Positions 45,428 through 53,301 of a stretch of DNA of 64,000 nucleotides are shown here, piece by piece. The position numbers and the translations under genes are program-made. Position 1 is the stretch's first letter, and each line of letters begins with the position of its first letter. The notes under the pieces were generated by a model, which was not told the DNA's origin, made no database searches, and saw only the letters and a program-made list of their open reading frames with translations. Source of the stretch: Mycobacterium scrofulaceum (GTDB lineage: Bacteria; Actinomycetota; Actinomycetes; Mycobacteriales; Mycobacteriaceae); assembly GCF_001667885.1 (NCBI RefSeq), contig NZ_LZJW01000042.1:1-64000 (forward strand). The letters are read 5' to 3'.

Positions 45428-46128
45428 TGCAGCGGCGAGGGCGGTAGGGCTTGCAGGATCGAGTCCTCCCAGCCGTCGCGCAGGGCGGGCGCCACACTCA
45501 TCCAGGTGACGATCTCGGCGGGCGGGCTGTCTTTCCACGAGGGGTAGTGATTCGCGAAGCATTCCCAGCCGCCGTCCAACGCCCAGTAGTGGATGACCTC
45601 GTTGTAGCGGAAGGTCGTGGTGAACGACCCAAGCCAGCGCTTGCCGGTGCGTTCCGACCAGGGGACGTAGAGGCGCTCGAGTTCGCGGATGTAGTCGTCT
45701 TGACGCCCCGGCTTTGTCTGCATGATCTCCTGAATCACCAGCGGCGCAGTGAAATTGGTCTCGCGCAATTGGGCGAGGTTTTTGTTACTGGGCCCGGGGT
45801 ACATGATTCGGCCCTCCCCCGCGGCGCCGATGTCGGCCAGGAACGCCGACCATTTGCCCGCCGCGGCCTCGTGGCTGCCGCCGCGCGCCTGGGCGGCCCC
45901 GATGCGCGCGTAGTCGGCGAACCCGTCGATCTCCCAGATGATCGTCACCTGGGGCCAGTGACCGTTGTACGGCGTGGTCTCCCAGATCGCGAACAGCCGC
46001 GCGCCCAGCTCGTCCATCATCGGCCGGTAGGTATCGCAGAAAACCTCGGTGAAGTGGTCGCTGCGCCCGGCGCCGAGCGAGACGGTCTCGTGCAAATAGA
46101 GCAGCGTGTGCCCGTAATACTTCTTCAT
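45424..46128 (-). CDS. NIPSNAP-like dimeric alpha/beta-barrel protein
   Basis: A 234-residue protein that looks like two ferredoxin-like dimeric alpha/beta-barrel units in tandem, resembling NIPSNAP-type proteins (LLYLHETVSLGAGRSDHFTE and later QEIMQTKPGRQDDYIRELE start the two units). Trp- and Tyr-rich segments (WETTPYNGHWP, HYWALDGGW) suggest a hydrophobic ligand site. No catalytic motif is recognised. ATG shares its A with the TGA of the previous gene. It may be a ligand-binding or monooxygenase-like partner of the P450 route. Confidence 0.6.
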   Translation of the reverse strand: MKKYYGHTLLYLHETVSLGAGRSDHFTEVFCDTYRPMMDELGARLFAIWETTPYNGHWPQVTIIWEIDGFADYARIGAAQARGGSHEAAAGKWSAFLADIGAAGEGRIMYPGPSNKNLAQLRETNFTAPLVIQEIMQTKPGRQDDYIRELERLYVPWSERTGKRWLGSFTTTFRYNEVIHYWALDGGWECFANHYPSWKDSPPAEIVTWMSVAPALRDGWEDSILQALPPSPLQ

Positions 46129-46721
46129 CAGTCGAGCCGGACCAGCCCCGAGTCGCCGCGCCCACAGGTTCCCCAGTCGCAGAGCAGGGTCTCGGTGGAA
46201 TACACCGTGGGGCAATCGATTCCGGCCGCCGCCAGCGCGTGACCCTTGAACCTGCGCGCCGCCGCGCTGAGCGCGTACTGTGCGCGGGCCATCCCGCGAT
46301 CCACCCGCAGCGGCCACCCGGTCGGCGCTCGGCCCCACAACGCGACTTCGGTCATCCGGTCGTCCAGCGACTCGAGCACCCGGTCGCGCACCCGCGCGTC
46401 CGCCGCGAACGCCTCGGCGCTCACGGCCAGGCTCTCACTCGTCGCGCCCGGGCCCATCGCGGCGAAATACTCCTCCACATCCAGGGCATGCACACCGAGG
46501 ATCCGCAGCGATCGGGCGTCGCCGCCACCCGGCAGGAGCACGGTTACCTGCCAACCGGCCATCGCCCGGTCATAGAGCCACCCGCCGGCCGATTGGACGA
46601 CATCGAGGGCGCTCGCCGCGATGACGTCGAGCCGATATCGCAGACAGTCGCGGTCCGCGCGGCCGGCTCGGGCGGCCTTCACCCGGCCGCCGTGGCTGAT
46701 GTCGAAGGTTGACGTGACCAT
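46128..46721 (-). CDS. Protein of unknown family heading the P450 operon
   Basis: A 197-residue protein I do not recognise. Notable segments are a basic N-terminus, a core with GWLYDRAMAGWQVTVLLPGGGDARSLRILG (read in parts) and a C-terminal CDWGTCGRG with two of its four cysteines close together. No signal peptide or membrane segment. It is the first gene of the operon and overlaps the NIPSNAP-like gene by one base. The TGACACTT-N9-TTTGTAAAG motif lies 93 bp upstream. Confidence 0.65.
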   Translation of the reverse strand: MVTSTFDISHGGRVKAARAGRADRDCLRYRLDVIAASALDVVQSAGGWLYDRAMAGWQVTVLLPGGGDARSLRILGVHALDVEEYFAAMGPGATSESLAVSAEAFAADARVRDRVLESLDDRMTEVALWGRAPTGWPLRVDRGMARAQYALSAAARRFKGHALAAAGIDCPTVYSTETLLCDWGTCGRGDSGLVRLD

Positions 46722-46813
46722 GCAATCCGTTCCTCACCGCCGCACCGAAACTGGCGCTTACCGCAACGCTTGTCCTGGGCTGGGTGCCGCCTCGCGCGGC
46801 TCACCGGACAGCG

Positions 46814-46839
46814 TGACACTTAGGAGCAATTTTGTAAAG
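46814..46839. promoter_or_regulatory. Conserved 26-bp motif, site A
   Basis: TGACACTT (46814-46821), nine bases, TTTGTAAAG (46831-46839). The same motif with the same spacing occurs at 52704 and 53257. It can be read as an imperfect inverted repeat TGACA-N14-TGTAA. It sits upstream of the ten-gene P450 operon, with the TGACACTT end towards that operon. Confidence 0.7.
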
Positions 46840-46852
46840 GCGCGACCGGTGG

Positions 46853-48022
46853 TCACGAGCCGCGGCGCGCCTTCAGTTCGGCCAGCACTTCGTCGGTGTG
46901 CTGACCGAGTTCCGGTGCCGCAGAACGCGGCGCCCAGGGTGTGCCGTGGAAATCGGCCGGGGTGGCGACCATCGCGACGCCGGCTTCCCCGTCGGGCACG
47001 TCGACGATGCCGCCCGCGGCGTGGAACTGCTCGTCGGCGACGACGTCCTCCAGGCTGTTCACCGGTGACCAGAAGAAGTCGGGCTCGGCGGCGAAGGCCT
47101 GCGCCCATTCGTCGAGGGTCCGGGTGGCGAAGATGGCGTCCAGTTCGGCGATCAGTTCCGCCGCGTTGGCGAAGCGCGCGTAGGCGTCGGCGAAGCGGGG
47201 ATCGTCCAGCCACTCCGGATGGCCGACGACGCGACACAGCGGGGGCCAGTGCCGGTCACCCTCGAGCCCGACGATCCAGAACCGCCGCCCGTCGGCGGTC
47301 GCGTAGTTGTTCATGCAGGGGTTGCCCATCGATTCGCGTTGCCCGATCGCGATCGGCTGGCCGGTCAGCAGATAGGTGTTGAGGTCGAAGCTCACGGTGT
47401 AGGCGCCCTGGCGATAGAGCGAGGTGGTGACCAATTGGCCGGTTCCGGTGCGCTGCCGGGCGACCAGCGCCGCGCAGATCGCCGCGGCCAGCGTCATGCC
47501 GGCCGAGTGGTCACCCATGCCGCCGCGCTGGAACGGCGGGGTGTCACCCGGGCGGGTCAGCAGGTGAGCCACGCCCGCGCGCGACCAGAACGCGGCCACG
47601 TCGTAGGCGGCCCGGTCGGCGTCGGGCCCAGTCTCGCCGTAGCCGGTGATCAGGCCGTAGACCAGGCGGAGATTACGGGCGGCCACCGATTCGAAATCCA
47701 GCCCCAGGCGTTGCAACGCGCCGGGCCGCACATTGGTGACGAAAACGTCCGCGTCGGCAAGCAATTCGAACGCGGTGTCGAGGTCCGCCTTCTCCGCGAG
47801 ATTCAGCACGACGCTGCGCTTGGAACGATTGTCCATTTCGAACGGCGGGTTGACACCCAGGTCGCAGCCCAGCATCCGGCCGAACAGGCGTCCGGGGTCA
47901 CCGCTCGGCGGCTCGATCTTGACGACGTCGGCGCCCCAGTCGGCGAGGATGCCGCCGGCGGCCGGCCCGGCCACCCAGACCCCGAGCTCGACGACCTTGA
48001 TGCCCTCCATTGGTCCCGCCAT
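46853..48022 (-). CDS. Class III CoA-transferase (CaiB/BaiF family)
   Basis: A 389-residue CaiB/BaiF CoA-transferase. N-terminal VVELGVWVAGPAAGGILADWGADVVKIE (read in parts), the NRSKRSVVLNL segment and the probable catalytic Asp in the MGDHSAG region are typical. It moves CoA from a donor to a carboxylic acid to start beta-oxidation. ATG 48022 has AGGA upstream. It diverges from the DUF427 gene across two palindromic operators. Confidence 0.88.
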   Translation of the reverse strand: MAGPMEGIKVVELGVWVAGPAAGGILADWGADVVKIEPPSGDPGRLFGRMLGCDLGVNPPFEMDNRSKRSVVLNLAEKADLDTAFELLADADVFVTNVRPGALQRLGLDFESVAARNLRLVYGLITGYGETGPDADRAAYDVAAFWSRAGVAHLLTRPGDTPPFQRGGMGDHSAGMTLAAAICAALVARQRTGTGQLVTTSLYRQGAYTVSFDLNTYLLTGQPIAIGQRESMGNPCMNNYATADGRRFWIVGLEGDRHWPPLCRVVGHPEWLDDPRFADAYARFANAAELIAELDAIFATRTLDEWAQAFAAEPDFFWSPVNSLEDVVADEQFHAAGGIVDVPDGEAGVAMVATPADFHGTPWAPRSAAPELGQHTDEVLAELKARRGS

Positions 48023-48052
48023 GGCTAAGTTCCTACCCTGCGCTCTCCGGAT

Positions 48053-48098
48053 GTCACGCCAGCGTGACGCTGCATAGTGAGTGCCACGCTAGCGTGAC
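48053..48098. promoter_or_regulatory. Twin palindromic operators between CoA-transferase and DUF427 genes
   Basis: GTCACGC-CA-GCGTGAC (48053-48068) and GCCACGC-TA-GCGTGAC (48083-48098) are centred exactly 30 bp apart in the divergent promoter region; the second has one mismatch in its outer arm. The arrangement is typical of a dimeric repressor binding twice on one DNA face. The GCGTGACA half also begins motif sites A and B. Confidence 0.75.
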
Positions 48099-48133
48099 AT
48101 TCGGTGGCGTTTGCGTGCGATGGAAGGAGCGCC

Positions 48134-48817
48134 ATGAGCCTGGTAGCCGGACGTGGTCCGCTCAGCAGTGATCCGGCCGGGCGATTCTCGCCCCCGCTGC
48201 CTGACGACGTCGTCTTCATCGAACCTCATCCGCGTCGGGTGCAAGCGTTCCAGGATGGACGCCTGGTGATCGACACCGAAGGGGCCCTGCTGGTCCACCG
48301 GCGGGGCCGACCGCTCAGCTACGTCTTTCGCGCCGAGGACGTCGGCGATCTGCCCACCGAGCCCGAGCCGGAGGCGCCGGGGTTTGTCCATGTGCCGTGG
48401 GACGCCGTCGACACCTGGCTGGAAGAGGGCCGAGAACTCGTCCACTACCCGCCGAATCCCTATCACCGCGTGGACTGCCGGCCCACCAAACGCCGGCTGC
48501 GCGTCTCGGTCGCGGGCACGGTGCTGGTGGACACCGACGACACCGTGATTCTATTCGAGACCGCCTTGGCGCCAAGGCTTTACGTCGACCCGGTGCACGT
48601 GCGCACCGACTTGCTGCGGCGGTCGGACACGGTGAGCTACTGCAACTACAAGGGTTTCGCCACGTACTGGTCTGCCGACGTGGACGGCCGCGTCGCCGAG
48701 GACGTCGCGTGGAGCTACTCAGATCCGCCACCAGAAAGCCTGCCCATCAAGGGTTTTCTGAGCTTCGACCTCGCCCGGGTGGACGTGGTGGCCGAGCTGC
48801 CGCACACCGGCGGTTAA
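48134..48817 (+). CDS. DUF427 protein (two domains)
   Basis: A 227-residue protein with two tandem DUF427 units (about 28-95 and 115-205; WYLFEPS-like segments are seen as IEPHPRRVQAFQDG and YCNYKGFATYW). Function unknown; single-domain relatives are common in actinobacteria. ATG 48134 has AAGGAG five bases upstream and is preferred to GTG 48104. Its TAA overlaps the ZIP gene's TAA (TTAA). Confidence 0.82.
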   Translation: MSLVAGRGPLSSDPAGRFSPPLPDDVVFIEPHPRRVQAFQDGRLVIDTEGALLVHRRGRPLSYVFRAEDVGDLPTEPEPEAPGFVHVPWDAVDTWLEEGRELVHYPPNPYHRVDCRPTKRRLRVSVAGTVLVDTDDTVILFETALAPRLYVDPVHVRTDLLRRSDTVSYCNYKGFATYWSADVDGRVAEDVAWSYSDPPPESLPIKGFLSFDLARVDVVAELPHTGG

Positions 48818-49542
48818 CTCGCGAGCCCGACGATCGCCAGCATGAACAGCACACCGCCGATCGTGCATGCGAGGGTCGCCGAGGTTCGGCGGCCGGCGTG
48901 TGCCCTGGGCAGGATGTCGGCGCCGGCCAGATACATCAGGAAACCGGCGAAGAACCCGAGGTACACCTCGAGCAGGCGATGGGGAATCGTCACCGCCAGG
49001 GTGAGAGCCGCCCCGGCCACCGGCGCGACCGCGTCGGCGCCGAGCAGGGTCAGGGCCCTCCGCCGGTCGTTTCCATATAGCGAGGTGACGGTGTAGGTGT
49101 TGAAGCCGTCGGCGAAATCGTGGCCGATCACCGCGACCGCCACCACCGCACCCGCCGCCGCTCCCGCCTGGAATGCGGCGCCAATGGCGAATCCGTCCAT
49201 GACGCTGTGGCCGATCAGACCCGACGCGGCGACGATCCCGACGCCGGGCGCGTCCGGATCACCGGCATCCTCCGATCCGTCGCCGCGATGGATGCCCACC
49301 GCGTGTTCGATGACGTGCAGTACGAGAAAGCCGAGGACGAACGCGAGCAGCGGAGCCGGTATGCCGAAAAGGACCCAGTACCGTTGGCTCAGCGCTTCCG
49401 GCAGCAGGTCGAAGGCCACGGCGCCGAGCATCAAGCCGGCGGCCAGGCCGAGCACCAGATGGCGGTAGGAACCGATCCGCAGCGCCGCATACCCGCCCAG
49501 CAGCGTGGTGATAAAAGAGCCGAGGGCCACGAGAACCACCAC
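48814..49542 (-). CDS. ZIP-family metal transporter
   Basis: A 242-residue ZIP-family permease with eight hydrophobic segments. The metal-site helices read HSVMDGFAIG and GHDFADGFNTY, and a His/Asp loop (HAVGIHRGDGSED) lies between segments 3 and 4. It may carry zinc or another divalent metal; direction is uncertain. Its presence among catabolic genes is unexpected unless it supplies metal to the zinc and metal-dependent enzymes (speculative). Confidence 0.8.
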   Translation of the reverse strand: MVVLVALGSFITTLLGGYAALRIGSYRHLVLGLAAGLMLGAVAFDLLPEALSQRYWVLFGIPAPLLAFVLGFLVLHVIEHAVGIHRGDGSEDAGDPDAPGVGIVAASGLIGHSVMDGFAIGAAFQAGAAAGAVVAVAVIGHDFADGFNTYTVTSLYGNDRRRALTLLGADAVAPVAGAALTLAVTIPHRLLEVYLGFFAGFLMYLAGADILPRAHAGRRTSATLACTIGGVLFMLAIVGLAS

Positions 49543-49663
49543 TGCGGGCCCACCTCTCTGCGACCGGTACCCGGTGAAAAGGTAGCGCGCGACCCGGCGA
49601 TCGGCGACCCGGCGACCCTGCGAGCCGAGTCCGCGAAAGTGTCGCTAGCGAAGCGCTTCTGAG

Positions 49664-50839
49664 CTAGCCGCCGTAACTGGGGCGGCCGAGCTTGAGCTCA
49701 TGCTGGGCGATCATGTTGCGGAACACTTCCAGGGTGCCGCCATAGATCCCCAGCGGCAGCGCCAGCCGGTAAAGGTGTTCTGCCGCACCGTCGGTGGCCG
49801 AGCCCGCGGCTTTGGCGGGCAACGCCGACGCGGTCCCGAGGATGTCCATCAGGTCCGGGGTGATGTCGCGCATCGTCTGCGCGATGGCGACCCGTCCGAA
49901 CATCCCGGGAGTGGACAATGCCGCCTCCATCCGGGCGACGTCGCGGCCGAGCCGGTATTTCACCGCGTCGTCGTCCAGCGGCCGCCGGCCGTCGGGCCCG
50001 GTTTGGGCGGCGGCCGCCACGACGGCGTCGACGACTTCGGCCATCAGGTCACCGTGCGCCGACATGGCGGCAAGGTATTGCAGGCCATGGTCTTCCGGGT
50101 CCACAATGCCGTGCTCGGAGTCCAGCGCCGAGCGCATCACCGTCCAACCGCCGTTCACCTCGCCGATGCGGTAGCGGTCGTCGACGCGGACGTCGCTGTA
50201 GTAGACGATGTTGGTGCGGTCGCCGTCCAGGGTGCGGATGCCCTGAATCTCGATCCCCGGCGAGTCCAGCGGCACCAGGAACATGGTGAGGTTCCGGTGC
50301 TTCGGCCCCTGCGGGTCGGTGTTGGTGAGCAGAAAGACGTACCGGGCGTTCTGCGCATTCGACGTGAACATCTTGGAGCCGTTGATGATCCAACCGTCGC
50401 CGTCCCGCACGGCGCGCGTCTTGCAGGTGGCGACGTCGGAGCCGCCCTCGGGCTCGGTATAGCCGAGACAGAGCCGGATCTCGCCGGACAGCACACCCGG
50501 CATCACCTGGTCGGCCAGTTCCGGCGCACCGAATTGGCGCACCAGCCGCGCGACCGCGGATGTGGTGCCCCAGTGATACCACGGCGTATGCGCCCGGGCG
50601 ATCTCGAGCTGGAAGATGCGCCGGCGGACCGGGCTGAACCCGCCCTCGGACTCCAGCTTCCAATCCGATTCCAGATAGCCGGCCTCACCCAGCGCCAAAT
50701 GCACTTGCTCGTCGAAGTTTTCGCCGAACTCCAACTGCCGGTGCAGCACTTCATCGGTGACGATCTTCGCGATAAACGCCCGGGTCTCGTCGCGGAAGGC
50801 CTGGTCCTCGGGTGAGAGTTCGACGCGGGAGAAGTCCAT
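49664..50839 (-). CDS. Acyl-CoA dehydrogenase (FadE-type)
   Basis: A 391-residue acyl-CoA dehydrogenase. FAD/substrate segments LCLGYTEPEGGSDVA and FTSNAQNARYVF are present, and the C-terminal region reads YGGTLEVFRNMIAQ, where the E of classical YEGT is Gly, so the catalytic base must be elsewhere or the enzyme is of the actinobacterial atypical type. ATG 50839 shares its A with the LLM gene's TGA. It is the last gene of a thioesterase-LLM-FadE operon. Confidence 0.88.
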   Translation of the reverse strand: MDFSRVELSPEDQAFRDETRAFIAKIVTDEVLHRQLEFGENFDEQVHLALGEAGYLESDWKLESEGGFSPVRRRIFQLEIARAHTPWYHWGTTSAVARLVRQFGAPELADQVMPGVLSGEIRLCLGYTEPEGGSDVATCKTRAVRDGDGWIINGSKMFTSNAQNARYVFLLTNTDPQGPKHRNLTMFLVPLDSPGIEIQGIRTLDGDRTNIVYYSDVRVDDRYRIGEVNGGWTVMRSALDSEHGIVDPEDHGLQYLAAMSAHGDLMAEVVDAVVAAAAQTGPDGRRPLDDDAVKYRLGRDVARMEAALSTPGMFGRVAIAQTMRDITPDLMDILGTASALPAKAAGSATDGAAEHLYRLALPLGIYGGTLEVFRNMIAQHELKLGRPSYGG

Positions 50840-51759
50840 CAGGCGGCGTCGATCACCAGGGCGCGGAAGCGGTCGAGGGTCTCGAGCGCGTGGGCGATGC
50901 TGTCGCCCGGCAGGTGGACACTGACCCACGTCACGCCCAACTTGTTCAGCTTCTCCAAGCCGTCGAGGTAGGCGTCGGCGTTGAAGTCGTCGTCGGTAAC
51001 GCTGCCACCCGCGAAGTTGGTGAAGGTGATGTCGATCGCCGACCAGTCCCGTCCCGCGGCATCACAGCGGCGCCGCAGGTCGTCGATGCCCTCGCGCAGG
51101 CGTTCCGCCGAGTCGATGACGGCGGTGCCTGCCGTCTGGGCCAGTTGGGGCGGCGCGGGGAAGGGACACCAGCCGTCACCGTACTGCGCCACACGCTGCC
51201 GCGCCGACGACGTGTTGCCGCCGATCCAGATCGGCGGGTGCGGGTCGCTGACCGGCCGGGGGTGCGCGGTGATCCCGCGGGCGCTGAAATGCTTTCCCTC
51301 GTAGGTGATGTCGTCGCCGGTCCAGACCGCCCGGATCGCCTGCAACGCTTCCTCGAACAGCTCGGCCCGCTCGTCGTAGCTCACGCCGAGCGCGGCGAAC
51401 TCGCGCTTGAGATAACCCACACCGACCGCAAGGGTGAACCGGCCGCCGGATAACAGATCCAGCGTTGCGCCAGACTTGGCCACCACGAACGGGTTTCGAT
51501 ACGGCAGCACCACGATGTTGGGAATCAGCCGCAGGGTGCTCGTGGTGGCGGCCGCGAAGCCCAGCGCGACAAAGGGATCCAACGCGTCATGCCCACCGGC
51601 TTCCAGCCAGCGCTGCGACGGCGCCGGGTGATCGGTGAAGCCGAACCCGTGAATGCCGGCCGCTTCGGTGGCGGCGGCCACCTTCGCGATGCCGTCCCCG
51701 CTCACCAACTCCGGGTTGTACGGGTGGCTGTGCATCGGGTGGGTGATGGTGAACCGCAT
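50839..51759 (-). CDS. LLM-class F420-dependent oxidoreductase
   Basis: A 306-residue luciferase-like TIM-barrel protein. Segments GFGFTDHPAPSQRWL, LIPNIVVLPYRNPFVVAK and FTLAVGVGYLKREF are characteristic of mycobacterial F420-dependent LLM enzymes. It presumably transfers hydride from reduced F420 to an intermediate. It lies 15 bp after the thioesterase gene. Confidence 0.88.
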   Translation of the reverse strand: MRFTITHPMHSHPYNPELVSGDGIAKVAAATEAAGIHGFGFTDHPAPSQRWLEAGGHDALDPFVALGFAAATTSTLRLIPNIVVLPYRNPFVVAKSGATLDLLSGGRFTLAVGVGYLKREFAALGVSYDERAELFEEALQAIRAVWTGDDITYEGKHFSARGITAHPRPVSDPHPPIWIGGNTSSARQRVAQYGDGWCPFPAPPQLAQTAGTAVIDSAERLREGIDDLRRRCDAAGRDWSAIDITFTNFAGGSVTDDDFNADAYLDGLEKLNKLGVTWVSVHLPGDSIAHALETLDRFRALVIDAA

Positions 51760-51774
51760 GAGGACGACCAGCCG

Positions 51775-52665
51775 CTAGAACCGGGCGCGGGAGTCGATCG
51801 ATGTGTCGCTGGTGCGCAGCGGCCTGATCAGCGCTTCTTGGGCGAAGGAGCACAGCAGCTCGCCCTCCTCGGAATGCACCGTGCCGCGCACATACGACAT
51901 TCCCGCGCCGACCTGGGTGCTCTCGTGCGTGTAGAGCAGCCAGCCGTCCCATCGCACCGGTTCGTGGAACGCCACGGAGATGCTCATCGGCGCGGTGGAC
52001 ACGGTCAGGTGGGCCTGGGCGGTGCCGATGCCCGGGTGCGCCCGCATCGTGGTGGAGATGCCCAGGTGGCCGGTGAAGTACGCGAGCAGCGCCTTCGCCA
52101 GGTCATCGCGTTCCGGGATCGTGTCGTAGTGCAGCCACGCGTACAGCTCCGGCGGCCCGACTTCGTCGGGGCTGTTGACGTCGACGACGTCGACTAGGCG
52201 CAGTTCGCGGCCGACCATCGGCATGGGCGAGGGGTTGGCGCCGTCGGGCCCGGTCACGTCGGGGCGGGGCAGGTGGTGCCGGATGACGTCACCGGTCGGT
52301 ACGTCGGCCAGCACGGTGACGCTCAGGCAGCGCCGCCCGTTCTGATGCACGGCGACGACGGCGGTGGCAGTGGACCGGCCCTCGGCGACCACGTCGAGCA
52401 CGAGCTCGATGGGCGGCCCCACGGTGACGGCGCGGGAGAACACCGCGTGCGCCGAGCGCACCGACTTGTCGGGAAATCGCTTGGCCACCGCGACAATCGC
52501 CTGGGCGAGCACCTGGGTGCCCTCCACCACCTGCCGTTCGTCGCCGCCGGCTCCAAGATCACCGCCGGTATCGCCGGTGAACCGGTCCTGCCCGTCGGCC
52601 CGCACGTCGAACAGATCCAGTAGCCCCTGAACCGTCCACTCGGTCTGCTCAGATTCGGTAGTCAA
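51775..52665 (-). CDS. TesB-like acyl-CoA thioesterase
   Basis: A 296-residue double-hotdog thioesterase II family protein. The first half carries VVEGTQVLAQAIVAVAKRFP-type and the second WLLYTHESTQVGAGMSYVRG-type segments (read in parts). It hydrolyses acyl-CoAs. The start at 52665 is TTG; the next choices are far downstream. It diverges from the SRPBCC gene over motif site B. Confidence 0.82.
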   Translation of the reverse strand: MTTESEQTEWTVQGLLDLFDVRADGQDRFTGDTGGDLGAGGDERQVVEGTQVLAQAIVAVAKRFPDKSVRSAHAVFSRAVTVGPPIELVLDVVAEGRSTATAVVAVHQNGRRCLSVTVLADVPTGDVIRHHLPRPDVTGPDGANPSPMPMVGRELRLVDVVDVNSPDEVGPPELYAWLHYDTIPERDDLAKALLAYFTGHLGISTTMRAHPGIGTAQAHLTVSTAPMSISVAFHEPVRWDGWLLYTHESTQVGAGMSYVRGTVHSEEGELLCSFAQEALIRPLRTSDTSIDSRARF

Positions 52666-52703
52666 TTCGGCCCCATCTCTCGTTGGCAGCTCATCGCACA
52701 GCG

Positions 52704-52729
52704 TGACACTTTGACTAAGATTTGTAAAG
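52704..52729. promoter_or_regulatory. Conserved 26-bp motif, site B
   Basis: TGACACTT (52704-52711), nine bases, TTTGTAAAG (52721-52729). It lies 38 bp from the thioesterase start and 31 bp from the SRPBCC start, so one bound regulator could control both divergent operons. A TAAGAT -10-like hexamer for the plus strand (52716-52721) falls inside it. Confidence 0.72.
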
Positions 52730-52760
52730 CTTGGCTAACAAAGGCAGGGAGGCAACGCAA

Positions 52761-53237
52761 TTGGGCATCGTGACCAGCACATCGGAGACCGCATTCACCC
52801 AGTCCGCCGAGACCGTCTACGACTTCGTCACCAACCCCGAGAATTGGACGAAGACCTATCCCGGCAGCGCGCACATCGGCGGCCTCCCGGAGCTGCCGCT
52901 GCGGGTCGGCGACACCTGGGAGGAGGCGGGGCCCGACGGGGACCGGATCTTCACCTGGCAACTGGCGGCCGCCGTGCGCCCGACGCTCTTCGTGTTCACC
53001 TCGATCGGGCGGCTGGGCCACGATCGGGACGGGAACGGCGGACTGGAGGGCCGCATCACGGTCGCGTACCGGTTCACCAGGCCGGGGCAGGACGTCACGC
53101 TGTTCTCGCGGACCATGACGATCGAGGCGTTCAAGCACGCGCCGCTGCCGGATCAGCTTTTTCAGCAGGTCAATCCCGCGAAGATCGATGCGTACCACCA
53201 GGCCGTCGCCCGCGAACTCGGCAAGCCGCGAGATTGA
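52761..53237 (+). CDS. SRPBCC-family protein
   Basis: A 158-residue START-like (SRPBCC) protein (TAFTQSAETVYDFVTNPENW start, long C-terminal helix ending AVARELGKPRD). It probably binds a hydrophobic intermediate or acts as a cyclase. TTG 52761 has GGGAGG eight bases upstream; GTG 52770 is the alternative. It is the first gene of a plus-strand set with the SMP-30 and thioesterase genes. Confidence 0.75.
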   Translation: MGIVTSTSETAFTQSAETVYDFVTNPENWTKTYPGSAHIGGLPELPLRVGDTWEEAGPDGDRIFTWQLAAAVRPTLFVFTSIGRLGHDRDGNGGLEGRITVAYRFTRPGQDVTLFSRTMTIEAFKHAPLPDQLFQQVNPAKIDAYHQAVARELGKPRD

Positions 53238-53256
53238 CACCGATACCCGCGGTGCA

Positions 53257-53282
53257 TGACACTTTGGCGGTGTTTTGTAAAG
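53257..53282. promoter_or_regulatory. Conserved 26-bp motif, site C
   Basis: TGACACTT (53257-53264), nine bases, TTTGTAAAG (53274-53282), ending 19 bp before the SMP-30 gene start. Same orientation relative to its downstream gene as site B. Confidence 0.72.
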
Positions 53283-53301
53283 CGGTGGAGGGGGTTCGCG
53301 G

